NCBI GenBank assembly: GCA_045612065.1
Contig: JAZKYH010000003.1
Location: forward strand, 27,210-91,209
Source: UBA1189 sp045612065
Lineage (GTDB): Bacteria; Bacteroidota; Bacteroidia; Bacteroidales; Bacteroidaceae
DNA length: 64,000 nucleotides
Direction of reading: 5' to 3'
Part shown: positions 51,993-60,833 of the stretch, in pieces
Numbering within the stretch: the stretch's first letter is position 1
How the letters are laid out: every line of letters begins with the position of its first letter
Program-made: the position numbers and the translations under genes
The notes under the pieces: generated by a model
What the model saw: the letters and a program-made list of their open reading frames with translations, nothing else
Database searches by the model: none
What the model was told of the DNA's origin: nothing

Positions 51993-52076
51993 TTGTCATT
52001 CTGAGTAAAGCGAAGAATCTCGCAAAGTCTCTTGCTTAGTCCCTGCGTGGGATCCTTTCTGTCGTCAGAATGACAA
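51993..52076. repeat. 84-bp element with 12-bp perfect terminal inverted repeats
   Basis: TTGTCATTCTGA (51993-52004) and TCAGAATGACAA (52065-52076). The inside reads GTAAAGCGAAGAATCTCGC and later GGGATCCTTTC. A diverged relative begins at 61151 (GTGTCATACTGAGTGAAACG). It is a miniature repeat lying in the leader of the yccF transcript. Confidence 0.75.
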
Positions 52077-52160
52077 TTACGCTGAAATTTTGAGCGATTG
52101 GACAACAACTATATTATCTCCTATATTTTTAATTATAACTTATAATAATGTAATAGCAAT

Positions 52161-52529
52161 ATGTCGTTTTTAGGAAATCTGATTTGGATTATTTTCGGCG
52201 GGCTTCTCCTGTCGTTGGGATACCTGCTGTTGGGATTGCTTTATTGCATCACCATCATTGGCATTCCGGTGGGTGTCCAGTTGTTTAAGTTGGCCGGTTT
52301 GGCCCTTTGTCCCTTTGGACGTGACGTGGAGCCTAATGGTGGAAGTATGGGCATGGGCTCTGTAATCCTTAATATTATATGGATTGCCTTCGGTGGGCTT
52401 GAGATGGCGTTGGCTCATCTCGGCTTGGGAGTCTTGTTCTGCATCACGATCGTAGGTATTCCTTTCGGTGTGCAGCATTTCAAATTGGCTTTGTTGGCAT
52501 TGCTGCCTTTCGGTAACTCGGTTCGTTAA
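52161..52529 (+). CDS. yccF: YccF-domain membrane protein
   Basis: A 122-residue inner-membrane protein with two YccF repeats, each starting with a helix pair: FLGNLIWIIFGGLLLSLGYL (about 3-22) and ILNIIWIAFGGLEMALAHL (about 69-87). Each is followed by the signature CITIIGIPVGVQLFKLA or CITIVGIPFGVQHFKLA. The function is unknown. It lies 24 bp upstream of the Ca/Na exchanger gene in the same direction and is probably co-transcribed with it. Confidence 0.92.
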   Translation: MSFLGNLIWIIFGGLLLSLGYLLLGLLYCITIIGIPVGVQLFKLAGLALCPFGRDVEPNGGSMGMGSVILNIIWIAFGGLEMALAHLGLGVLFCITIVGIPFGVQHFKLALLALLPFGNSVR

Positions 52530-52553
52530 CGCATAAATATTAAAAGGTAACAC

Positions 52554-53519
52554 ATGGTTGTAGATATTCTTTGGATTGTCGCAGGATTGGTGATGATCCT
52601 TGTTGGCTCTGATTGGTTGGTGGATGGTGCGTCGGGTATCGCCCGAAAATATGGTATCAGTGAGTTTGTCATTGGTATGACTATCGTAGGTATTGGAACT
52701 TCCATGCCTGAGCTGGTGTCGAGTTTTGTTGCCGCTATCAGTGGCCATGGTGATATGGCTCTGGGTAATGTGACTGGGTCGAACATTTGTAATATACTTC
52801 TTATCTTGGGTGTGACGGCTCTTATCTCGCCCATCGGCTTCACTCGCACTAATATCCGCAAGGACCTCTTGGTGGCTATAGGCGTGTCGCTCGTGCTGCT
52901 GATTCTCTTGTATAATGTTTTTGGCTTGTTGGGCGGAGGCTCTGGTATCTCGCGTGTCGATGCCTTGCTCTTGCTCCTGGTGTTTGCCATCTTTATGGTC
53001 GACTCTTTCAGGTCTTCCAACAAGGGTGGGGAAGAGGAAGCTGAAGTGGAGAATGTGGAGCCTATGCCTATGGGTAAGGCTATCGTACTTGTTGTCGTGG
53101 GCTTGGCCGGACTTATCTTTGGTGGACGTTTCTTCGTAGAGCATACGGTGAACATCGCTGAGTACTTCAAGGTGTCTGAGGCTTTCATCTCCATCACGCT
53201 GATGGCTGTGGGTACTTCGCTTCCGGAACTTGCTACCTGTGTGGTTGCTGCCATGAAGGGAAAGAATCAGTTGGCCTTAGGTAATGTTATAGGTTCCAAC
53301 ATCTTTAATATTGCGCTTATCATCGGTGTTAGCGCCTTTATCTCTCCTTTCCAGATAGAAAGCATCTCGATGGTTGATATAGGCATGGTGCTTGCGAGTG
53401 TGGTTATGCTGTGGTTGGCGGCCTTTACCTTCAAGCGCAATAAGCTTGACCGTGTCGAGGGAGTAATCTTCCTGTTGGTCTATATTGGCTATATCATCTA
53501 TCTGGCCTCGAATATCTAA
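52554..53519 (+). CDS. calcium/sodium antiporter (CaCA family, YrbG-like)
   Basis: A 321-residue membrane protein with the two alpha repeats of the CaCA superfamily: GIGTSMPELVSSFVAA with LGNVTGSNICN in the first half (about residues 46-80), and AVGTSLPELATCVVAA with LGNVIGSNIFN in the second (about 220-252). Ten helices are expected, with an acidic central loop (GGEEEAEVENVEP). It exchanges Na+ for Ca2+ across the inner membrane. The length is typical of the bacterial form. It forms a probable two-gene unit with yccF. Confidence 0.93.
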   Translation: MVVDILWIVAGLVMILVGSDWLVDGASGIARKYGISEFVIGMTIVGIGTSMPELVSSFVAAISGHGDMALGNVTGSNICNILLILGVTALISPIGFTRTNIRKDLLVAIGVSLVLLILLYNVFGLLGGGSGISRVDALLLLLVFAIFMVDSFRSSNKGGEEEAEVENVEPMPMGKAIVLVVVGLAGLIFGGRFFVEHTVNIAEYFKVSEAFISITLMAVGTSLPELATCVVAAMKGKNQLALGNVIGSNIFNIALIIGVSAFISPFQIESISMVDIGMVLASVVMLWLAAFTFKRNKLDRVEGVIFLLVYIGYIIYLASNI

Positions 53520-53533
53520 AAAAAGTGAAAATA

Positions 53534-53565
53534 TTTGTGCAACTCGACCTTTTGGTATATTTTTG
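53534..53565 (+). promoter_or_regulatory. promoter of the second acyl-CoA ligase
   Basis: TTTG 53534-53537, 20-nt spacer, TATTTTTG 53558-53565, 33 bp before the ATG. Confidence 0.65.
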
Positions 53566-53598
53566 TTAACGATTAACCATTAAATAACCAAGAAAACT

Positions 53599-55248
53599 AT
53601 GGCAAAAGACATTATTTCAAGAATTGAAGACAGTATCAAGAAAAACTGGGATCTCGATGCTCTCACCGACTACAAGGGATGTACCTTGCAGTATAAGGAT
53701 GTGGCGCGCCGTATCGAGAAACTACATATTATGTTCAGTGAGGTAGGTCTTGTCCCTGGCGATAAGGTTTCGCTTTGTGGACGCAACAGCTCAAACTGGG
53801 GTGTGGCTTTCCTTGCAGCCTTGACCTATGGTGCAGTTCCCGTGCCCATCTTGCATGAGTTTAAGGCTGATAATATCCATAACATCATTAATCATAGTGA
53901 CTCTAAGTTGGCTTTCATCAGTGACAGCATCTGGGAGAACCTCAACGAGGAGGAGATACCTAATGTGCTTGGTGTAATCCAAATAGAGGACTATAACCTC
54001 ACTATCAGCCGCAGCAAGAAACTGACTAATGCTCGTGAGCACTTGAATGAACTCTTCGGTAAGAAGTTCCCCAATCGCTTCGAGAAGAATATGGTGAGCT
54101 ACTATCACGATAATCAGCCTGACGATTTGGCTATCATCAACTATACCAGCGGTTCTACCGGTTTCTCTAAGGGTGTGATGATCCCTTATCGTGCGTTGAC
54201 CAATAATATGGCGTTTGCTGACCATGCACTCAACCTCAAGGCGGGTATGACCATCGTGTCAATGCTTCCTATGGCTCACATGTATGGCATGGCCTTTGAG
54301 TTTGTCTACGAGCTGACGGTAGGTATGCATATCTACTTCTTGACCAAGATTCCTTCACCGAAGATTATCTTCCAGGCGCTCAACGAAATCAAGCCTTCAG
54401 TGGTGGTGGCTGTGCCTCTCATCATCGAAAAGATTATCAAGAAGAATGTGTTGCCTAAGCTTGAGACTCCCAGCATGAAGCTGCTCCTCAAGGTGCCCAT
54501 TGTGAACGAGACTATCCTTGCTAAGGTGCGTGAGAAGATGATCAGCTCGTTCGGTGGTAACTTCTATGAGGTTATCGTGGGTGGTGCAGCCTTCAATCAT
54601 GAGGTTGAGACATTGCTCCATCAACTCAAGTTCCCCTACACGGTTGGATATGGTGCTACTGAGTGTGCTCCTATTATCTGTTATGAGGATTGGCAGAAGT
54701 TTGTTCCCGGTTCATGCGGTAAGGCTGCTTATGGCATGACCGTACGCATCAACTCTGAGGATCCGGCCAACATCCCCGGCGAGATTCTCGTTAAGGGTCC
54801 CAACGTGATGCTCGGTTATTATAAGAACGAGGAGGCTACGGCCGAGACTCTTGATGCTGATGGCTGGTACCACTCTGGTGACCTCGGTGTGATGGATGCC
54901 GAAGGTAATGTATTCATTAAGGGGCGTTCAAAGAATATGCTTCTCGGACCTTCAGGTCAGAATATCTATCCTGAGGAGATTGAGGATCAGCTCAACAGTA
55001 TGCTCTATGTGTCTGAGTCAATCGTTGTTCATCGTAACGGCAAGCTCGTTGCACTCGTTCATCCGGATTATGACACTGCTAATAAGGAGGGAAAGAGTGA
55101 GCAGGATGTGGCTGCGCAGATGGAGGCTAATCGCGTGGAGTTGAACAAGAACTTGCCCGCTTATTGCCAGATTTCCAGTGTGCAGATTCAGAGCGAGGAG
55201 TTTGAGAAAACTCCCAAGAAGAGCATCAAGCGTTACTTGTATCAGTAA
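53599..55248 (+). CDS. acyl-CoA synthetase / AMP-dependent ligase
   Basis: A 549-residue adenylate-forming enzyme, shorter and diverged from the ligase at 17.9 kb. Marks are INYTSGSTGFSKGVMIPY (about residues 177-194), VGYGATECAPIICYED, the hinge YHSGDLGVMDAEGNVFIKGR and the C-terminal Lys region ending PKKSIKRYLYQ (catalytic Lys near the end). It likely activates a fatty or other carboxylic acid. A long insert before the adenine motif (VVVAVPLIIEKIIKKNVLPKL) is typical of the long-chain group. Own promoter and terminator; codon use indicates high expression. Confidence 0.9.
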   Translation: MAKDIISRIEDSIKKNWDLDALTDYKGCTLQYKDVARRIEKLHIMFSEVGLVPGDKVSLCGRNSSNWGVAFLAALTYGAVPVPILHEFKADNIHNIINHSDSKLAFISDSIWENLNEEEIPNVLGVIQIEDYNLTISRSKKLTNAREHLNELFGKKFPNRFEKNMVSYYHDNQPDDLAIINYTSGSTGFSKGVMIPYRALTNNMAFADHALNLKAGMTIVSMLPMAHMYGMAFEFVYELTVGMHIYFLTKIPSPKIIFQALNEIKPSVVVAVPLIIEKIIKKNVLPKLETPSMKLLLKVPIVNETILAKVREKMISSFGGNFYEVIVGGAAFNHEVETLLHQLKFPYTVGYGATECAPIICYEDWQKFVPGSCGKAAYGMTVRINSEDPANIPGEILVKGPNVMLGYYKNEEATAETLDADGWYHSGDLGVMDAEGNVFIKGRSKNMLLGPSGQNIYPEEIEDQLNSMLYVSESIVVHRNGKLVALVHPDYDTANKEGKSEQDVAAQMEANRVELNKNLPAYCQISSVQIQSEEFEKTPKKSIKRYLYQ

Positions 55249-55269
55249 TACTGAAGATGATAAAAATAA

Positions 55270-55300
55270 AAGGAGAACCTTTCGGGGTTCTCCTTTTTAT
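55270..55300. terminator. terminator between acyl-CoA ligase and omega-amidase
   Basis: AAGGAGAACC 55270-55279 pairs with GGTTCTCCTT 55286-55295, loop TTTCGG, followed by TTTAT and preceded by AAAATAA on the other side, so it can work for both convergent genes. Confidence 0.88.
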
Positions 55301-55307
55301 TTTGTTT

Positions 55308-56081
55308 TTAATTGCGTTCCAATATTTCGAAATCGTCCGAATCGGTTAGCGATGGGAACTTGTCGCGGTATTGGCGTAGCTCGTCCATCTTTACCTCGTA
55401 GGTGACTACCTGCTCGGTATTGTCGTCGCAACGTGCTGCCACAAATCCAAAGAAGTCGATGGCTGCTGTGCCTCCATCATAGTTGCACATGGGGTCGGTG
55501 CCTACACGGTTTACACCGATGACCACGGCTTGGTTCTCTATGGCGCGTGCACGGAGCAGGATGTCCCATGCCATACGACGCTTGTCGGGCCAGTTGGCAA
55601 CGTAGATTGCTACGTCATAGTCATCGCAGTTGCGTCCGAAGACGGGGAAACGCAGGTCGTAGCACACCTGTAGGAAGAAACGCACTCCACGGAACTCTAC
55701 GATGACTCTATCTGTGCCAGCTTCGTAGTGCTTGTCTTCGCCTGAGTAGCTGAAGAGGTGGCGCTTGTCGTAGTGTGTCACCTTTCCGTTGGGCTCTACG
55801 AAGTACATGCGATTCTTATAGCCTCCCTCAGGGGCTATGCTTGCCACGCTGCCCACGATGGCGGCATCGCTCTCAGCTGCTACGCGGCGCATCCATTGAA
55901 GGGTGGGACCTTCCATGGGCTCAGCTATGCGCTTGGGCTCCATGCAGAAGCCTGTGGTAAACATCTCGGGAAGTACATATACATCGGCACCAGGGGTGCT
56001 CTTTATCCATTCCTCGGCACAACTCAGGTTTGCTTGGGTGTCACACCAGGCAAGGTTCATCTGTACTAGTGAAATCTTCAT
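55308..56081 (-). CDS. nitrilase-superfamily omega-amidase (YafV-like)
   Basis: A 257-residue carbon-nitrogen hydrolase with the Glu-Lys-Cys triad: Glu in VLPEMFTTGF (near residue 39), Lys in HYDKRHLFS (near 106) and Cys in LQVCYDLRFP (near 140). The context NWPDKRRMAW is typical of YafV/Nit2-type omega-amidases, which hydrolyse alpha-ketoglutaramate and alpha-ketosuccinamate. It starts 29 bp after the M18 aminopeptidase gene and should share its transcript. Confidence 0.92.
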   Translation of the reverse strand: MKISLVQMNLAWCDTQANLSCAEEWIKSTPGADVYVLPEMFTTGFCMEPKRIAEPMEGPTLQWMRRVAAESDAAIVGSVASIAPEGGYKNRMYFVEPNGKVTHYDKRHLFSYSGEDKHYEAGTDRVIVEFRGVRFFLQVCYDLRFPVFGRNCDDYDVAIYVANWPDKRRMAWDILLRARAIENQAVVIGVNRVGTDPMCNYDGGTAAIDFFGFVAARCDDNTEQVVTYEVKMDELRQYRDKFPSLTDSDDFEILERN

Positions 56082-56110
56082 TGTTCTTTCTTTATGAGGG
56101 GTGTGGAGGA

Positions 56111-57409
56111 TTATTTTAACTCAAAGAATGTGGTGAAGGCCTTGCAAGCGTATTCGTGATCGACTACAGCTGCTGTCTCACGCACTGAATGCATGCCCCA
56201 CATGGGGTTACCCATATCTACGCCACGCATGGGGAGCTGCGAGGTGAGGATGTTGCCCAAGGTAGAGCCTCCTGCCATGTCGGAGTGGTTCACAAAGTAT
56301 TGGCAAGGCACCTCGGCCAAGCGGCATATCTCTGCAAAGACCGCGGCTGACTCGGCATCGGTGACATACTTCTGGTTGGCGTTAATCTTGATTACTGGGC
56401 CACCACCCATCACGGGGTGGTTGGTGGGGTCGTGCTTGCCTGGGTAGTTGGGGTGCAAGGCGTGAGCCATGTCGGCCGAAATCATGAATGAGTGCTCAAG
56501 GGCACGGTAGAGGCCATCGGCATTGCTGCCATCGTTGGTTACCACGCGCTCCAAGAGGTTGCGCAATACGGGTGAGGCTGCTCCCTGCTTGGTGCCGCTA
56601 CCGGTCTCCTCGTTGTCGAATACGGCAAGCACTTGAGTCATGGGTGTTGCGGTGCTGTGGAGTAGGGCATAGAGGCCTGCATGTACCATGGCAAGGTCGT
56701 CGAGACGGCCACATGAGATGAATTCGTTGTTCAAGCCTACGAGCTCGGCTTTCTGCGTGTCGTAGAGAGAAAGGTCGAAGTCAAGAATGTCGGCCATCGC
56801 TACGCCCAGTTCTTCGGCAATAACCTTTAATAGCAGATTGTCGGTCTCCAACTTGTTGTTGATGATGCCGATAACGGGGAGCATATCTACCTGCTTGCTC
56901 AGGTGGTTGCCCTCGTTGACCTGACGGTTGAAGTGGATAGCGATATGCGGAATTACGAGCAAGGGACGCTCTATCTTGAGGCGACGCACTTCGGGCTTCA
57001 AGGGATTGGTCGTGCGGAGGAGCACACGGCCTGCAAGTGATAAGGGACGGTCGAACCATGTGTATAGGATAGGACCTCCATAAACCTCGGTGTTGAGTTT
57101 TACTACGCCACCCTCGGTGTGCATCTCGGCTGCTGGCTTCACACGGAAGCAGGGTGAGTCGCTATGAGCGCATATGAGTTTGAAACCTGCCTCGGAAGGG
57201 TGTGTCGTACCCATGCGGAAAGCAAACACGGCAGAGTTGTTTTTCGTAATAAAGTATCCCTTGCCTGGAATCAGCATGGGGAAGGGCTTGCCTGCATCGA
57301 GGTGAGTGAATCCGGCTGCTCTGAGCTGTTCTTCTACGTAGCCTGCTGCAAGGAAATTGACGGGCGATGCATCGAGCAGTGCCATCAGGTCTTGTGCGAT
57401 GTTGTTCAT
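56111..57409 (-). CDS. M18-family aminopeptidase
   Basis: A 432-residue metallo-aminopeptidase of the M18 (aspartyl aminopeptidase) family. Metal-binding His in ICAHSDSPCFRVKP (near residue 84), the Asp region ISCGRLDDLAMVHAG, the Glu pair in AVFDNEETGSGTKQGA and His in FVNHSDMAGGSTLG are all present. The N-terminus (LMALLDASPVNFLAAGYVEEQL) is the normal family start. It removes N-terminal acidic or other residues from peptides in the cytoplasm. First gene of a two-gene unit with the omega-amidase. Confidence 0.93.
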   Translation of the reverse strand: MNNIAQDLMALLDASPVNFLAAGYVEEQLRAAGFTHLDAGKPFPMLIPGKGYFITKNNSAVFAFRMGTTHPSEAGFKLICAHSDSPCFRVKPAAEMHTEGGVVKLNTEVYGGPILYTWFDRPLSLAGRVLLRTTNPLKPEVRRLKIERPLLVIPHIAIHFNRQVNEGNHLSKQVDMLPVIGIINNKLETDNLLLKVIAEELGVAMADILDFDLSLYDTQKAELVGLNNEFISCGRLDDLAMVHAGLYALLHSTATPMTQVLAVFDNEETGSGTKQGAASPVLRNLLERVVTNDGSNADGLYRALEHSFMISADMAHALHPNYPGKHDPTNHPVMGGGPVIKINANQKYVTDAESAAVFAEICRLAEVPCQYFVNHSDMAGGSTLGNILTSQLPMRGVDMGNPMWGMHSVRETAAVVDHEYACKAFTTFFELK

Positions 57410-57467
57410 ATCGGTAGTCTTTTATTGTTGTTTTATACTATATGTTATAAGGTATATCTCTGTTCGA

Positions 57468-57475
57468 CAAAGATA
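57468..57475 (-). promoter_or_regulatory. -7 element of the M18 aminopeptidase gene
   Basis: Minus-strand TATCTTTG, 58 bp upstream of the start codon; the -33 element is not clear. Confidence 0.45.
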
Positions 57476-57549
57476 ATACTTTTGTTATAACTTTAAGGTA
57501 TACTCAGCTACATTTTTCCCTTATTCCAACAAAAAAAGTTGGAAAACTA

Positions 57550-57579
57550 TTGCGGAATAAATAAAAAGATGTACTTTTG
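57550..57579 (+). promoter_or_regulatory. promoter of the ABC transporter-GntR operon
   Basis: TTG 57550-57552, 19-nt spacer, TACTTTTG 57572-57579. The transcription start should fall within the operator that begins three bases later. Confidence 0.75.
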
Positions 57580-57581
57580 CA

Positions 57582-57603
57582 GTGTACTATTAAAGTAGTA
57601 CAC
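57582..57603. promoter_or_regulatory. operator dyad for the YtrA-type GntR regulator
   Basis: GTGTACTA (57582-57589), spacer TTAAAG, TAGTACAC (57596-57603): a perfect 8-bp inverted repeat. It lies right after the -7 box, so a bound dimer would block start-site access. The operon's last gene is a YtrA-type regulator, whose relatives bind similar TGTA-N-TACA dyads, so autoregulation is the simplest reading. Confidence 0.8.
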
Positions 57604-57632
57604 GTAAGATAAACTAATTAAAAGATGTGAGT

Positions 57633-58472
57633 ATGCTAAAGATTAATGACTTAACGTTTTCTTACAGCGGTAATGGCTGTAAGGTTTTCAACGATTTTTC
57701 GTTGGAGTTTGAGAAGGGAGCAGTGTACGGCTTGCTGGGCAAGAACGGCACCGGTAAGAGTACATTGCTTTATCTCATTACTGGTTTGCTGCATCCGCAG
57801 CAGGGTACCGTATTGTACAAGGGTGAGGATGTGCGTCGTCGCTTACCCTCTACGTTGAGCGATATGTATATCGTGCCCGAGGAATTTGAATTGCCTTCGA
57901 TGAGCATGAAGCAGTATGTGAAGCTCAATGCACCGTTCTATCCTAATTTCAGTGAGGAGCAGTTGACTCGCAACCTCGCGCTGTTCGACTTCGATGAGAA
58001 TATCCGCCTCGGCGACCTCTCGATGGGTCAGAAGAAGAAGGCCTACATGTGTTTCGCCCTGGCTGCCAACACCTCATTGCTTGTAATGGACGAGCCTACG
58101 AACGGACTTGACATCCCCTCGAAGAGTGAATTCCGCCGCCTCATCGCCAGCAACATGACTGATGAGAAGACCATTATCATCTCTACCCATCAGGTGCGCG
58201 ACATCGACAGCCTGCTCGATCACATCGTCATTATCGATCAGTCGAGTGTGTTGCTCAATGCCTCGAATGCTGACATCTGCCGCCGTCTGCTTTTTGCCGA
58301 GCTGCCCATGAGCGAGCCCACTGACGGGGTGCTTTTCGTGCAGCCCTCCGTGTCAGGCAATAGCGCTATACTCCCCAACGAATATGACGAGGAGAGTCGT
58401 ATGAACCTCGAATTGCTCTTCAATGGCGTATTGGCTGAGCGGGAGAAGTTTGCTCAAGTGTTTAACCGCTAA
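57633..58472 (+). CDS. ABC transporter ATP-binding protein
   Basis: A 279-residue ABC ATPase: Walker A GKNGTGKST (near residue 37), Q-loop region, signature LSMGQKKKAYMCFAL, Walker B LLVMDEPTNGLD and the switch His in IISTHQVRD. The signature is the LSxGxKKK variant common in the YtrB/BcrA groups. A GTG at 57627 in frame is an alternative start, but ATG 57633 gives the usual MLKINDLTFSY. First gene of a four-gene operon, followed by two permease-type proteins and a GntR regulator; a role in responding to envelope-active compounds is inferred from the YtrA-type regulator. Confidence 0.9.
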   Translation: MLKINDLTFSYSGNGCKVFNDFSLEFEKGAVYGLLGKNGTGKSTLLYLITGLLHPQQGTVLYKGEDVRRRLPSTLSDMYIVPEEFELPSMSMKQYVKLNAPFYPNFSEEQLTRNLALFDFDENIRLGDLSMGQKKKAYMCFALAANTSLLVMDEPTNGLDIPSKSEFRRLIASNMTDEKTIIISTHQVRDIDSLLDHIVIIDQSSVLLNASNADICRRLLFAELPMSEPTDGVLFVQPSVSGNSAILPNEYDEESRMNLELLFNGVLAEREKFAQVFNR

Positions 58473-58483
58473 CACCCACCACT

Positions 58484-59464
58484 ATGAACAATACTTTCAG
58501 TTTCTCACGCTTCGGCAGGGTGCTGAAGCGCGACTTGGTGGAGAACCGCAAGCGATACCTCACGGCATTATTCATCTTCTTTATAGGGCTCTTGGGTTTT
58601 CAGTTGGCGCAAGTAAATGACTATTTGTTACATTCAAGTAGAATAGAAGGAATTGATTTTTTCAATAATTATATTGATACTGTAACCATATTCTTCTGTT
58701 TTGTCTTGGCCTTGGCTCTGTGCTGTTCGGCTTCCGAGATTAGCATTGCCATGAAGACCAAGGAGAAGGCAATGAATTATTTGATGATGCCTGCTACGAA
58801 TCTCGAGAAGTTCCTATCACGTGTTTCTATAGCAATTGTTGGCGTTTTCATCATGGCACTTGTTGCCCTCATCCTTTCCGATGTCGTACGAATACTCTTT
58901 CTCCCGATTTTTGACAGTGAACATGTTGCAGAGTACTGTAGGTTTACCTTTCCGCAAGTAATCTCCAATTTGTTTGACCCTTTCAAAGCGGTGTTTGAGA
59001 ATGGAAGTACTACCAATGCTGTGATTGTCAATGACGAAGTTCTTACCCCCGTATGGAGCTTTGGTATGTGCTTTATGGCTGTTGTGTGCATTGTTCTCTC
59101 GGGTCTTTGGAGTCATTCTGTATTCCTATTGGGTGGATGCATTTGGCGCAAGGGAGCACTCTTGAAGACTATAGCATCTGCAATGATTATAAGCCTTTTG
59201 GTTCTTTGGTTGCTTGTCAATATCGCTCCCAGCATTGATGTTTGGGCAGAAAACAGACTGGCTCCTTGGCTCGAACAAAGATTTGAGACGGAAGAAGATT
59301 TGCTACGAGTGGGATTCCCTATTGTCGCTTTCTTGAATCTTGCTTTTGTCGTCTTCAACTGGTGGCTTGCCTACCGCCTCTTCTCACGCAAGCAGATGAT
59401 TTCTCGCACACATCTCTTTGGGAGCAAGCACCCTCATCATTTCTTTAAAAAGGCACACTCATGA
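58484..59464 (+). CDS. ABC transporter membrane subunit, first
   Basis: A 326-residue protein with about six membrane helices. It begins with a helical amphipathic start (SFSRFGRVLKRDLVENRKRYLTAL). The segment KEKAMNYLMMPATNLEKFLSRV (about residues 90-111) is shared with the next gene (SAINYLMIPATCGEKFVSRI), so the two are paralogues. A periplasmic loop covers about 150-195. It starts 11 bp after the ATPase gene and its TGA overlaps the next ATG (ATGA), so translation is coupled. It is the permease part by context; the fold family is not one I can name with certainty. Confidence 0.82.
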   Translation: MNNTFSFSRFGRVLKRDLVENRKRYLTALFIFFIGLLGFQLAQVNDYLLHSSRIEGIDFFNNYIDTVTIFFCFVLALALCCSASEISIAMKTKEKAMNYLMMPATNLEKFLSRVSIAIVGVFIMALVALILSDVVRILFLPIFDSEHVAEYCRFTFPQVISNLFDPFKAVFENGSTTNAVIVNDEVLTPVWSFGMCFMAVVCIVLSGLWSHSVFLLGGCIWRKGALLKTIASAMIISLLVLWLLVNIAPSIDVWAENRLAPWLEQRFETEEDLLRVGFPIVAFLNLAFVVFNWWLAYRLFSRKQMISRTHLFGSKHPHHFFKKAHS

Positions 59465-60351
59465 AACCAATAAATAATACCAACTCGTTTAGTCTTAAGA
59501 GGCTGGGCGCAATGCTGAAGCGCGATATCATTGCAGACGGGATGCTTTATATCGCGATATTCCTCGGCATGCTTGCGTTGATGACCTACCTTCAAGTAGA
59601 TTTCTTTAATGTTGATACAAGTGATAGAGTTTCGTATTTCGAGTACTGTATTGTTAATGGATACGTTGATACGGCTATCTCTCAAGTGGCGTTCGGAATA
59701 TGGAGAATCTCGCTCCCAATACTATTGGGCTATCTCTTTATCATGACAGCGACTTTGTGTAACCCGATGGCTAAGAAAAAGAGTGCCATCAATTACCTGA
59801 TGATACCCGCCACATGTGGCGAGAAGTTTGTGTCGCGCATACTCATTACGGTTGTTGCCACACTCGTTATGACGGTTCTTGTATGGTACTTGTCAGACTT
59901 GATACGCATGGCCATCGTATCCACTTTGCCTCGTTTTTCCAACATACCGGCCGAATGCAATACGTTTGTCGTGGATGACACATTGGCTACTTTTGGACGC
60001 TTATTTACGAAAAACTATATTGCCCGTGAAGAAGCCGCTCTTCCACTGGTCTCTAATTATGCCTTAGTAGTATTCTATATCTACTCCCATTCACTTGTGT
60101 TGCTTGGCGCGTCTATCTTTCGCCTTTACATTGCCCGTTTTGCTCCATTTATGGGGCTTGTATACTTGCTGTTTTTGACACTCGACAACACCACAATCTA
60201 CGACGATATGGTGGGAATATATCCCGTGCCAACGCTTGTAGTGTTTGCCATCCTCACCCTTTTCAATTGGTGGTTAAGCTATTATTATTTCTCCCATAAG
60301 CAGATAGTGCGTCGTGCGGGCTATATCATCCGCAGAAAGGAGGCCGTATGA
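59461..60351 (+). CDS. ABC transporter membrane subunit, second
   Basis: A 296-residue paralogue of the preceding gene with the same layout: a basic amphipathic start (SFSLKRLGAMLKRDIIADG), about six helices and the conserved cytoplasmic segment NYLMIPATCGEKFVSRI. Its final segment NWWLSYYYFSHKQIVRR matches NWWLAYRLFSRKQMISR of the first subunit. It overlaps both neighbours by 4 bp (ATGA at each junction). The two probably form a heterodimeric membrane unit for the ATPase. Confidence 0.82.
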   Translation: MKPINNTNSFSLKRLGAMLKRDIIADGMLYIAIFLGMLALMTYLQVDFFNVDTSDRVSYFEYCIVNGYVDTAISQVAFGIWRISLPILLGYLFIMTATLCNPMAKKKSAINYLMIPATCGEKFVSRILITVVATLVMTVLVWYLSDLIRMAIVSTLPRFSNIPAECNTFVVDDTLATFGRLFTKNYIAREEAALPLVSNYALVVFYIYSHSLVLLGASIFRLYIARFAPFMGLVYLLFLTLDNTTIYDDMVGIYPVPTLVVFAILTLFNWWLSYYYFSHKQIVRRAGYIIRRKEAV

Positions 60352-60704
60352 ACTTCAAGGACACCAACCCGATATACCTGCAGATAGCCGAGCGTATCTG
60401 CGACGAGATACTGCAAGGCACCTACCGCGAAGACGACCGCATCCCCTCGGTGCGCGAGTATGCCGCAATGGTGGAGGTGAATGCCAACACCGTGGTGCGC
60501 ACCTTCGATCACCTGCAGTCGCTCGAGATCATCTACAACAAGCGTGGGCTCGGCTACTTCGTGGCCAAGGGAGCCGTGCGCCGCATCACCAAGGAGCGCA
60601 AGCGCACCTTCCTCACCGAAGAGTTGCCCGAACTGTTCCGCAAGATGGACACGCTGAAGATATCCTTCGATGAGTTGCGCGAACTGTATGAAACGAGAGA
60701 GTGA
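60348..60704 (+). CDS. GntR-family regulator, YtrA type
   Basis: A 118-residue winged-helix protein: PIYLQIAERICDEILQG, the DNA-recognition block RIPSVREYAAMVEVNANTVVR and the wing GLGYFVAKGA, followed by a short helical tail of about 45 residues instead of a large effector domain. This is the YtrA subgroup, which typically controls a linked ABC transporter. Here it is the last gene of the operon (most YtrA genes are first), with a 4-bp overlap to the second permease. A perfect dyad at the promoter (57582-57603) is the likely binding site. Confidence 0.92.
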   Translation: MNFKDTNPIYLQIAERICDEILQGTYREDDRIPSVREYAAMVEVNANTVVRTFDHLQSLEIIYNKRGLGYFVAKGAVRRITKERKRTFLTEELPELFRKMDTLKISFDELRELYETRE

Positions 60705-60757
60705 AGACAGTAAATGTAAGTTAATAAAAGTATTTAGTTGTAAGATTGAGACTTGTG

Positions 60758-60792
60758 CCACGCTGGAGCTGTGAAGCCCTGGCGTGGTTTTT
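60758..60792 (+). terminator. terminator of the ABC-GntR operon
   Basis: CCACGC 60758-60763 pairs with GCGTGG 60782-60787 (one more G-C outside), followed by TTTTTG. The loop is large (18 nt) and can form additional pairs. Confidence 0.65.
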
Positions 60793-60833
60793 GTTGGAAG
60801 GTGAGTGGGGGAGGATTGGGTTTGTGTGAAATG

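Noticed and set aside
53599..55248. Non-ribosomal peptide synthetase module
   Set aside because: The enzyme is a single adenylation-type ligase with no carrier or condensation domain; a fatty-acid ligase is the simpler reading.
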